NCBI GenBank assembly: GCA_964036045.1
Contig: OZ038398.1
Coordinates: 24,050,052-24,114,051 of the forward strand
DNA from: Eutreptiella sp. 'Long Island Sound 2002'
Taxonomy: Eukaryota > Euglenozoa > Euglenophyceae > Eutreptiales > Eutreptiaceae
Length of the DNA stretch: 64,000 bases
Direction of reading: 5' to 3'
The position numbers and the translations under genes are program-made. Positions 10,650 to 22,000 of this stretch are shown piece after piece; within the stretch, counting starts at the first letter, position 1; every line of letters starts with the position of its first letter. The notes below the pieces were generated by a model, which did no database searches, had not been told where the DNA came from, and worked only from the letters and a program-made list of their open reading frames with translations.

Positions 10650-12740
10650 TGCTCCTGGGGAAATACAGGTTCTCCAACAAGAACTCCTCTCCCTCTGCTA
10701 TGACGAGCAGGGGGAGGGGGGTACGGAGAGGATTTGGATTTCGATTTGGGGGCCGATCTTAAGGCTCACATGCCGCCTGGGGTGGAACACGATGGCGTCC
10801 CTGACGACTGTGCATATCGGCGGGCCATGCCATATGATGCACTCCCAGGCCCTCAACAGGCCTTTCCCAGGTGGCGCCAGCCCCCAGTAGCATGGGGCCA
10901 CACCCCGCAGGTCACGCGGGGCGTTCGTGGAGCTCGCCAGGGCCCTCCCCGCAGCCCTTGACGGGCCCACACGTAGGACAATGTCCAGCGTTACGCCCTT
11001 TTCGGGGGGCGTAAGCACAGCCAACTGCAGCACCCGGCCGACTAGATCAAGGCGCGGGCCTGCCACAGCGACGACGGCCTCCCCCGTGGCGTACTGCAGG
11101 AGGGTTGCGACATTAAGGGGGACTGTTCAAGGGGGGGCGGGGTACTATGATTCTGTGCCGTGACCCCGAGATCTGAGGACTCCCCCTACTTGAGGATGTG
11201 AACCAAAATCCTATTGACTCCCGCGGTTGGAGGGAGGGCAGGGGGCAGCCTCCTTACATTTCCTTGGTGTGCTTTATGCATGTCACAATGTACCTCTGTC
11301 TGAATAAGGAAACCCTTGGGACATTGTGCGGTTGCAAAAGTGGAGGAATATGATGCCGATGCACAGCTGTGGAAAGTTATTCATTGTGTTGAAGGTGGTG
11401 GATTTGCAGCGGTAGTTGCACTGCTCCACCGGGACCAATGGGCACAAACAGGACAGCTATTCCCATCATCTCTTCTTTCCATGTTTCCATGTTGTTTAGC
11501 TGACGTTTTGCTTTTTTTCGCTCAGAGTGGGAACAACATCTTTTGTGTGGCCCATGCATGAGCAGACATTATGAACCCATTTCGCTAGTGCCGACAAAGT
11601 GTCTTCTGTTTGTGTCCTGCGTTGAACAATTGTTTCGGGGGGAGCCGGAGACTGCTGGGAGGACACCCCCCCCCCCCCGGCGACCCCCATGCCCTTGGGG
11701 CTGTCCAAAGGGGGGAGGTCGTGGCTCGCACCGGGGGAGGTCGTGGCTCGCACCGGAGGCGGGTCCCCGCGGCCGGTGTGTCCTTCTCTCACTAGCACGA
11801 CTGGGCCCTACGCCGGCTGTCTGGTCTCACAGCCCCCCAGACTGTTGACCACCCCCGAACCCCACCAAGGCGCTGGTGGGAGAGAGATACCACCGTGCCC
11901 GTGTGTGTCTACTGCGCCTGTCCGGGTCAGGTCTCACCATGGGGTGGTGCATGGCCAAAGGGGGGGGGACAAATGTTCATGGTCACAAAAGCCACCTGTT
12001 GGGATGGCCACGGGGCTACAAGCTGGAACGTCCCTTTTGCGTTTCCTGCAGTCCAGTGCTGGCACTTGTGGATCACTGATCTCCATAGGGGATGAGGTGT
12101 CAGGTTCCCCCCTGCCCCAGTGTATTCCCAAGAGGAAATGGGGAATACAGCAAAGGGGGGAAGAGGGGAAAGTGGACATAGGGATAAGGCTGGTCAGATC
12201 AAGGTTTACAATTGTGCGACCCAAAACATTTGGGCCCTTTCAGCCACGTCCAGAACGGCCAGCGTTCGACCCACTGTGTTCTGGCACTACAACTCAGAAT
12301 CAGAGCGATCTGGCGGGGGTCTTTGGTTCCGATCAGGACCGATACTATCGCGTCCGGGAAACCCCAGTTTCCCCACCTGACCTCCCTGAGTCTGTTTTCC
12401 ATTGTATTGTCTGGGCGTGCAGGCGCCGGATGCACCAATACCCCCCCAAACAAAAGTGTGTGGAGCCTGATTTGTGCCTAGTGCGCGTGCAGGAGCGGGC
12501 AGAGCATGACCCCAGCAAAACCTCGAAAGCGCCCATGCGAGCGCTCTCCCTGCCGTCGGCCCTGTGCCATGGTGCACCCTCCTTCCGTCGCAGGTTGGCG
12601 CAGGGTGCCAACTATTTCTGCAAAATGGATCGCTGACGGCCCCACCGCCGCTGGACGTGAGGCACGTAGGCATCCCGTCACGCCACGCATACACACTCCG
12701 CCGCCGGTGACCAGCGTCTGTCTACCCTCAACGGCCCACG
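10650..12740. other. intergenic region upstream of the MCTP gene
   Basis: Open frames on both strands are long only because of high G/C content. One short segment, 11316-11410 (plus strand), reads VAKVEEYDADAQLWKVIHCVEGG, faintly like a Tudor/chromo-type strand pattern; I do not call a gene on it. A dispersed repeat sits at 11799-11910. No promoter element stands out before 12741. Confidence 0.35.
11799..11910 (+). repeat. dispersed repeat D1, copy 1 (second copy at 36357)
   Basis: About 110 bp align with 36357-36468. Shared words include GACTGTTGACC, a C-run with ACCCC, and CCGTGCC followed by GTGTGT. Neither copy has an obvious coding frame in common. Confidence 0.55.
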
Positions 12741-13079
12741 ATGCCGACCGTGCCCCTCTCCCCCAAGTTCGGGGACATGTCGCTGCGCAAACGACTGCAG
12801 CGGGAGCCAACCAAAGCGAAGGACGCCGCCCGGTTCAAGAGGTTCTTCAGCGACGGCGATGAGGTTCAGCGGCAGCCGGTGCTGCCCGAGCACTCGGTGC
12901 TGCCGGACGTCAGCAAGTACAAGAGGACGGACATCGGGGGCCGGGTCTATGACAGCCTCCGGCAGAAGGTCCTTGAGGAGAACGGGGCCGGCGAAATCGT
13001 TTTTGTGGTGGTGGTCAAAGCGGAGCTGCCGAGGGAGGCGTCGCCGTACGTCCGTCTTCGCCGCCTGGGCCACTCCCAG
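12741..13079 (+). CDS. MCTP exon 1
   Basis: Residues 1-113: a basic lead, then the first strands of C2A (GEIVFVVVVKAELP, ASPYVRLRRLGHSQ). The ATG at 12741 is the first Met in the frame. The exon end is uncertain. CAG|GCATGC (a GC donor) gives the C2 loop its usual length, while a GT six bases later would add Ala-Cys and also keep phase 0. Confidence 0.7.
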
Positions 13080-16000
13080 GCATGCGTCACCCCGCCCCCC
13101 TTGTCCCGCTGGATACCGAGGGGGCGCACCGTGCGCTGTGCCCGCGCCGTACGAAAAGTAGGCTATTTTGGACTGTTTCCCCCGATGACCAAGATGACCG
13201 CAGTAACGACTGTGTTCCCAGACACAGGACTGCTCAGATTCTTACCCAGTCCAAAAACTCAGATAATGAGTTCAAACAAACAATGTTTCACACTGAAAAT
13301 GCCAGAATGTTGTCTGAATCTGCTGTTTTTGCCCTGTGGACGTAGCTCCCCCGGTGGGGGGTGGTCTCCAGGGTGGTCAGAGGAAAGCTTACCGACTATT
13401 GGGCGCTGTGCCTGCGCTGTGCAGAAACGCCTCCAGAGGTTCTGTGGCTCAGCTGTCGTGGCACGCGACGCCTGAGCCAAAGGTCCCCGGTTCGAGCCCC
13501 AGAAGATCCATACGCCGGCAGCCTCGACACGAGGACTTGGACGGCGACGGTTCAGGATTCACTACCGTCGGTCAAGCGCCAATCGCTGTTGATTGAGCAT
13601 CAACCGCTGGCGAAGTCGGACTTCGACCTGCGAGGGGGCAGGGGGAGGGGGGCGCGGGGGGGGGGGGGGATCAACTGGACTGGAATCGCCCATCAGCCTG
13701 GCGCCGAAGGCGCCGGAGAAAATGCTCTGGTTTCAAAGGTGGTCAAAACAATTTTACGCCACGCCCCAGACAAGTGATGACGTTTCCGGTCCTCCTCGTC
13801 GCGCCGATGCCAAAAATTTCATCGTCCTGCTTTCCTCACACTTGTGGCCCGGGTCAATTCCAGGCCACCGTTTTAAGGGGGTCCGATGAATGGGTCCCCT
13901 TTCTTTGGGGGGTGGGAGTCCGGCCAGAGGGCTCTACCCCCGCACAATCGAAAACCGTTTGTTCGCGGTCAGCGAAGGTATTTCCACATGTGTCCCTTGT
14001 GTCATGCACGACTGCCAAACCAATGGCCGAGAGTGTCCCGAGGCGGGGGCATTCAGTCTATCATGACCGGCCTCGATTCTGCAATACAACATCTTGGGCG
14101 CGCCGTCGGTTGAGCCCAATCCTGCCCAACGGTACGCACGAAGTTGCCCCCAACTCCCATGCCCCCGCCAAAGTTTCGGGCGCGGACATCACAACGGAAG
14201 TCCCGTCTACAACGTGCCGACAGTGTCCACGTACCGCGTGTACTTGCAGCGGACACTGTCCGCAAACTTCAGACTGGCGTCTCCAAGAGCACGGCCAAAC
14301 GTTGCTAGACTCTGCTTTTTCGTGAAGGGGGCCTTCGGCTTCCTTTGTTGCTATTGTCCCTTCATGCGGAAAGGTGCTGGATTTACCTTTCACCCCCCCA
14401 ACACACCCCACACCTCCCTCCAGCAACCTCCATGCACCCCCCCCCCCCCTCAAGTCTGGCAGGATCATGCCGGTTATTTCAAATCATGCCCCCCCCCCCC
14501 CCCAAGGGTTTCGTACCCCCAGGGCTGTATTGATGGCGGTGGGGAGGTCTAGCGCGGCGGCTGTATCGATTTGCGGTGCAGAGGAGTAGGAGAAGCTGTG
14601 ACTCGCCATCACCAGCCCGAGCCGCTGCCCTCAACGCCAGGCAGGCCCAGCAGGCGCTCCCACTGTCTTCTTGGTCAGGGCAGGACTGAAAGACAGCCCC
14701 CGCCCCTCGGCTGTGGAACACGTCATTGCACTGCACAATCCACGGCACGCGCCTCGCACTGATGCAACCAGCAGCGGACAATCGATGATGAAGGTCGCGT
14801 GGCAGTGGCGACTGGGGCTAATGCGTGGCGGCATGCCTGGGCGGTGGGGGGCGACTGCAGCAGCGGCGGCGACTGGCGGTGCTCAGGGACAAGGGAGGGC
14901 AGCTCCTCACCGAACCCACGGCAATTGCCAAAGCACTGCAAGAACACTGGTCGGGTATAATGGCGGCAGGCACAAAGACAGTGCCGGAATGCATCGAATA
15001 TCTGAATTCCCTCCCCCTGGCACAGAATAAACGTGGCGCCAATCCTCCTCCGCCCCCTCACTCAGGAACTGGTTCTCACGGCACTTGAGAACCTGAAACG
15101 AGGTTCGTCACCAGGGGTGGATGGAATCCCAGCGGAAATTTTTCAGGCGCTGCCGGATGTGTTTGTACCCAGGATGTTTCAGTCCATCTCTGATTTTCTA
15201 CAAAGGGGGTCAATCCCGCATGACTGGTCCCTTGGCATCCTGTCCCCCATCCCCAAAGAACAAGGATCAGTGTCGATCAACTGTCTGCGACCCATATGCC
15301 TGCAAAACGTCCTGCTGAAATGGCTATCGGCGTCACTGTACTTAATGCTAGAGGACGTAGTGGCATTTGTTACGCCATCAGAACAGAAAGCATTTATTAA
15401 AGGCAGGTTCATCTTCGATCATATATGGAATGCATGGGGCGCCTGGCAAGCAATGCAAGAGGGCGTCATGATCCCTATAGACTTCTCCAAAGCGTATGAC
15501 TCCATCCAACACAATTACATGGTTGCATTTTTCCTGCATATCGCCCTCCCCATCCCCCTCATTGCGCTCCTGATGGCACTGTTCAAGGCACCCTTCCTGT
15601 TTGGAGTAGCGCGAGGAGTCGTCAAGGACGTGCTTGTCCATCCGCAGTCAGGAGTGAAGCAGGGCGACCCACTGTCGCCGGCAATTTTTGTTATGGTCAG
15701 CTCAGTCCTCGTCCGGAAACTACAGAGCCTGTAACGATGCATTCATATACTCTTCTATGCGGATGATCTGTTGATCTACATACCGCTGCCACCCCCCACC
15801 GTCTGCAAACTACTGACACACATATTCGAAGCCATACGAGTGTACGGACTGTTTGTGGGCCTGCGGATCAACCCAGGGAAATCGGCATTCTTACTCAAAG
15901 GGGAGTGGGGGGAGGACCACAAACGCATCCTAGCCTCCTTTGGGGTGCCTGTTAAAGCCAAAATCAGGTACCTGGGTATAGTCCTGGGACACGTGTCCAG

Positions 16001-19000
16001 TGAGGAGGCATACGTGCCAACCATAGCCAGGGCCATGCAGAGAGCAGAATTCATGCGCACGCTCCCCCTCACACACCAAGAACGAGTAGCACTGTTCCAG
16101 GAGTGGGTCCTGCCACTACTCATTTTTCCCGGCCAGGGCGTATTTCCCGACAGACGCGGTGATATCCCAGGTGTCAGCAGTGTACAAGACGGCCCTATGC
16201 CTCACCTCTTGGGGACTGACACTCCCAATTTTGGAACTCCGACCGGGACTGGGGGGTGACACACTCCCCCGGCCATCCAAATTTTTACTATGGCAACACG
16301 CCACAGCCTTCATGCTTTCCCGGCAAGAATCAACAGTGGTGCCCCCCCTATCGAGGTCACACCTCCGGACGTGGGCCTCCACGTTTGGTGTCCCCCTGGA
16401 GGCCAGGTTTCTACCATGGCTCCAACTAGGACCAATCCCATGGAAAACGTACCCCTTCCTGGGAATGTCATGCAAGGCATTCTCACTGCTTCGCAAACCA
16501 GCAAAGGTCCCGACCCCCCCACACACACAGATAGACGCCATGCCGCTGTGGCATTCAGTGTTGTTCAGGGACACGCGCATGAACACATACTACTGCCCGG
16601 CCCTCATTAGAAAAGGCATACACACAATAGCAGAGCTCAAAGACATGGACATTGCGGCACACCTCCCCAGGACATGGATCCCAGTGTACCAAAGTAGCCT
16701 GGTCAGCCTGGCACAACCCAGCGCGCCTCTAGCCAAAGAGGACGAAGGGCAACCAGCATTCTGGCTACAATGGAACAAACGGACCATGCTCCGTTTCCTA
16801 ATGCAACTGTCCCCAGAGACCCCGAGACAGACGCCGGACACATGGCGTGCGTGGGCCAGGCTCTCCCTACCCCCGAACGATCTAGTTTTCATTCAGACAG
16901 CACTCTGGAAAAAACTCACAGTAGGATGCCGGCTGGCCAACTGGCAACCGGCAGACACCGCCTGCCCCCTGGACAGAGCACAGGAAACAATGGAACACGC
17001 ACTCACGGAATGCAGATTCCTGCCCACGGCATTCCATCTGGCAGTGCAGTGCATCGGTCCTATTCCCCATGAAGGGGGGACGGTCGTGGATCCCACGGAA
17101 GTGCTGATCAACACCCCGGTGTTGTCTGTGACAACACCGCTAGGGCTGGTCTACTGGTCGGCAATCAGAGCATCTTGGGCAGTCCGGTGTAAGCATAAGT
17201 TCCTGCAGTTAGCCTCTCCTCCCTCCTGGTCCCATTTCCTGCGTACATGGATTAAGGTCCCGTCGGAATGGGAGCAACATCCGTGCCCCTCCCTCCCTAA
17301 GAATGAGATCACTCTGCTGCTTCATGCACTCAAAACCATGGACGCCACAACGGTGCTGGAACACCCCAGGGTACGAGTGGCGTCGGACAGACCGCTGCCC
17401 ACACTCCACCAACCAGCCCGCAAAAAAAAGAAAAAGTTCGCACAGGCGGCAGAGTTGGCAGCACACCATGAGCCCATTATCCGCAGTCACGTGGAGGATG
17501 GATGGTCCATTGTATACCCTGACGGGTCATCCGAGAAACATCCGGAAGTGGGGAGAGTGGGGGGTTACGGAGTGTACTTCGGAGACCACAGAGATGTGGC
17601 GGAATTTTTGCCCGTGAACGAGCCACAAACCAACATCCGAGGGGAACTCCGAGCAGCACTCAGTGCGCTGCAGGGGCACATCCCAGGAACCAAGTCCTTG
17701 ATCTGCCCCGACTGTCAGCTTGTGGTAGATGGAGTGCTTGGCCTGGCACAAAGGTGGCGGCGGCATAACTGGCGCAATACCTCAGGGGACGTGGCCCATG
17801 CGGACCTGTGGGCACAGATCCTGGAACTCACAGAGCGCCATGGCACAGAAATCAAGTGGATGCACGTCCCATCACACATAGGAATCCGGGGTAATGAAAA
17901 AGCGGACCAACTGGCAGACCTGGGCAGGAGAAAATCACCATTGCTTTTCGGGAGAATATCAGTGACCCCCAGACAAGACGATGAGGAAGAGGAGCGGGAG
18001 CTGTTGGATGGGGAGGTATCGGTATGGGGCGAAGAGGAAGAACCCCCCCCCCCCCCCGGAGGAGGAGAACCCCCCCACCCCTTGCCGGATGGCACGAACA
18101 CCGCAGGCCACACCACATCGGCCGGTTGGAGTTCTTAGTCCGGAAGTCATTGCCTCGCCACTATGGGATGTGGAAGTGTGCACACCAGCCATGATACGCA
18201 AGTGCCGCAGATTTGACACGCCACAACCACAAAGCCAAATGAAGTACACGCCACAGCAGGTACAACTACCGCGGCAGTCACAGCCGACGCCCATGTCAGG
18301 AGTGCATCACACACCCCGGGTAATTGGACCCAACAGGTGCACGTTCCAGACGCCAGAACCGCCGTCGCCGCTCACCCCCAGTGCCAGGACCAACCTGCTG
18401 AGGTCGTTGAACCTGGTGGAGATGGAGGGGGGGGGGGGCACCCCCCGAAAGGGCACTGTCGGACAGTTGGATGACGGACAACTCTGATACAGAGTCGGCA
18501 GCAGACACCGACTCCACAATGTCCTGCAGCACAGCGTGCTCCATGTGTTTCACTCCTTAATGCAAAACGCCACCGCCTCGGTGATGCGTAAGCATGCCCT
18601 GTATTTTGAGTGGCTGGTATCAGGTATCTTCGGTATAGTACAACGGTATCATCAGTGGCCCTGACGCCGGATGGCGGGGGTTCGATGCCCGGAGCGTGGC
18701 CTGTGGCGGCTCGCAATGGGTAGTTCTAGTGTTGTGGTAATAAATACTTGGGTTCCATCTAGGAGGATTACTTGCTGTAGGGAGGAGCATACCTGAAAGT
18801 GCACGGGGGTCCAGCCCCGCAGTGCGCTGCGTCAACGCGGCTCGTGGAGGCGACGGCGCAGGCCGCCCGATGAGCGTGTTGATGTTGGTGTAGCGTGCCT
18901 CTGGGGCGGGGGGAGAACCGAGTGCCCCCCCAGAGATAGCCAGATACCGACAGCTGGTGGTATGGGTGGGGTTTCCCACCACATCGGCAGCATAGCATAC

Positions 19001-22000
19001 TGGAAGTGCACGGGGGTCTCGTCACGCGGGCGTAGGTTCGATGCCCACCGTGGAGGCGACGGAGGAGGCGGCCCGGTCATCGTTGGGCTGGCCATTTTTC
19101 CGCCAGGCCACAATTGACGTATACACCAGCACGCACACAGACCGCACATGCAAGCGCCCAGGCGCTGCCCGCACCCCCCTTCCCTGTATGGCTGTATGTT
19201 GACCTCCGCAAAAGCCAGTACCCACTGGGGTTTTTCAATCCTAAGGACCTAAATATCCCAGGGCCGGTGGCAGTTGCCCACACGGGTGACCTCTGACCGC
19301 CCCACCCCCCATGACCTGGCACACCCGAACTGCGGGTATGTGGCCGAGAGGGGCCAGCTCATGCAAGCATACCAGTGACAACAGGGCGCCAAAGTGGGAC
19401 ACAATCAACGCTACGCCCCGAACTCAGTCCGACGGCGACAATGCCCTGAACCCAGTAGATGCAGCCCGACTCTTGCCCCATTCAGGGAGGAGGGAAAGGA
19501 AAGAACTGCAAGACACTGTCCGCGTGACACGAACAATCATGGAACTGAGTTGGCAATGAAGGCCGTGAGGCAGGCGCGGCTGGAGCTGAGTGGCGGGTCC
19601 ACACCTGACCAATTGAAGCCCCCCTCAAGTCTGGCAGGATCATGCCGGTTATTTCAAATCATGCCCCCCCCCCCCAAGGGTTTCGTACCCCCAGGGCTGT
19701 ATTGATGGCGGTGGGGAGGTCTAGCGCGGCGGCTGTATCGATTTGCGGTGCAGAGGAGTAGGAGAAGCTGTGACTCGCCGTCACCAGCCCGAGCCGCTGC
19801 CCTCAACGCCAGGCAGGCCCAGCAGGCGCTCCCACTGTCTTCTTGGTCAGGGCAGGACTGAAAGACAGCCCCCGCCCCTCGGCTGTGGAACACGTCATTG
19901 CACTGCACAATCCACGGCACGCGCCTCGCACTGATGCAACCAGCAGCGGACAATCGGTGATGAAGGTCGCTTGGCAGTGGCGACTGGGGCTAATGCGTGG
20001 CGGCATGCCTGGGCGGTGGGGGGCGGCTTCGTGCGGTGTACACGGGTGGTGGGGGGGCGGCTTCGTGCGGTGCACACGGGTGGTGGGGGGCGGCTTCGTG
20101 CGGTGTACACGGGTGGTGGGGGGCGGCTTCGTGCGGTGCACACGGGCGGTGGGGGGCGGCTTCGTGCGGTGCACACGGGCGGTGGGGGGCGGCTTCGTGC
20201 GGTGTACACGGGTGGTGGGGGGCGGCTTCGTGCGGTGTACACGGGTGGTGGGGGGCGGCTTCGTGCGGTGCACACGGGCGGTGGGGGGCGGCTTCGTGCG
20301 GTGTACACGGGCGGTGGGGGGCGGCTTCGTGCGGTGTACACGGGTGGTGGGGGGCGGCTTCGTGCGGTGTACACGGGTGGTGGGGGGCGGCTTCGTGCGG
20401 TGCACACGGGCGGTGGGGGGCGGCTTCGTGCGGTGCACACGGGCGGTGGGGGGCGGCTTCGTGCGGTGTACACGGGTGGTGGGGGGCGGCTTCGTGCGGT
20501 GTACACGGGTGGTGGGGGGCGGCTTCGTGCGGTGCACACGGGTGGTGGGGGGCGGCTTCGTGCGGTGCACACGGGTGGTGGGGGGCGGCTTCGTGCGGTG
20601 TACACGGGTGGTGGGGGGCGGCTTCGTGCGGTGCACACGGGCGGTGGGGGGCGGCTTCGTGCGGTGCACACGGGCGGTGGGGGGCGGCTTCGTGCGGTGT
20701 ACACGGGCGGTGGGGGGCCGCTTCGTGCGGTGTACACGGGTGGTGGGGGGCGGCTTCGTGCGGTGCACACGGGTGGTGGGGGGCGGCTTCGTGCGGTGTA
20801 CACGGGCGGTGGGGGGCGGCTTCGTGCGGTGTACACGGGTGGTGGGGGGCGGCTTCGTGCGGTGTACACGGGTGGTGGGGGGCGGCTTCGTGCGGTGTAC
20901 ACGGGTGGTGGGGGGCGGCTTCGTGCGGTGTACACGGGTGGTGGGGGGCGGCTTCGTGCGGTGTACACGGGCGGTGGGGGGCGGCTTCGTGCGGTGCACA
21001 CGGGTGGTGGGGGGCGGCTTCGTGCGGTGTACACGGGTGGTGGGGGGCGGCTTCGTGCGGTGCACACGGGTGGTGGGGGGCGGCTTCGTGCGGTGTACAC
21101 GGGTGGTGGGGGGCGGCTTCGTGCGGTGCACACGGGTGGTGGGGGGCGGCTTCGTGCGGTGCACACGGGTGGTGGGGGGCGGCTTCGTGCGGTGCACACG
21201 GGCGGTGGGGGGCGGCTTCGTGCGGTGCACACGGGTGGTGGGGGGCGGCTTCGTGCGGTGTACACGGGTGGTGGGGGGCGGCTTCGTGCGGTGTACACGG
21301 GTGGTGGGGGGCGGCTTCGTGCGGTGCACACGGGCGGTGGGGGGCGGCTTCGTGCGGTGCACACGGGTGGTGGGGGGCGGCTTCGTGCGGTGCACACGGG
21401 CGGTGGGGGGCGGCTTCGTGCGGTGCACACGGGTGGTGGGGGGCGGCTTCGTGCGGTGCACACGGGCGGTGGGGGGCGGCTTCGTGCGGTGCACACGGGT
21501 GGTGGGGGGCGGCTTCGTGCGGTGCACACGGGTGGTGGGGGGCGGCTTCGTGCGGTGTACACGGGTGGTGGGGGGCGGCTTCGTGCGGTGTACACGGGTG
21601 GTGGGGGGCGGCTTCGTGCGGTGTACACGGGTGGTGGGGGGCGGCTTCGTGCGGTGCACACGGGTGGTGGAGGGCGGCTTCGTGCGGTGTACACGGGCGG
21701 TGGGGGGCGGCTTCGTGCGGTGCACACGGGTGGTGGGGGGCGGCTTCGTGCGGTGTACACGGGTGGTGGGGGGCGGCTTCGTGCGGTGCACACGGGTGGT
21801 GGGGGGCGGCTTCGTGCGGTGCACACGGGTGGTGGGGGGCGGCTTCGTGCGGTGCACACGGGCGGTGGGGGGCGGCTTCGTGCGGTGCACACGGGCGGTG
21901 GGGGGCGGCTTCGTGCGGTGTACACGGGCGGTGGGGGGCGGCTTCGTGCGGTGCACACGGGTGGTGGGGGGCGGCTTCGTGCGGTGCACACGGGCGGTGG

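Larger units (their letters stand above)
14854..19618 (+). mobile_element. 5'-truncated LINE (LINE-B) with RT and RNase H
   Basis: The element starts inside ORF2 just before the reverse transcriptase region, at the residue equivalent to position 30529 of the full-length LINE, and ends in ACCTGACCAATTGAAG before a C-run. Its 3' untranslated part keeps blocks of the other LINE (AAGCCAGTACCCACTGGG; a GAGGCAGGC block before the terminus) but carries an extra 0.5-kb segment with tRNA-like boxes. It has no poly-A tail. It lies in MCTP intron 1, same orientation as the host gene. Confidence 0.85.

Noticed and set aside
13445-13510. Functional tRNA gene
   Set aside because: Box A and box B words are present but T-arm and acceptor strands do not pair; the same applies at 24237 and 60195.
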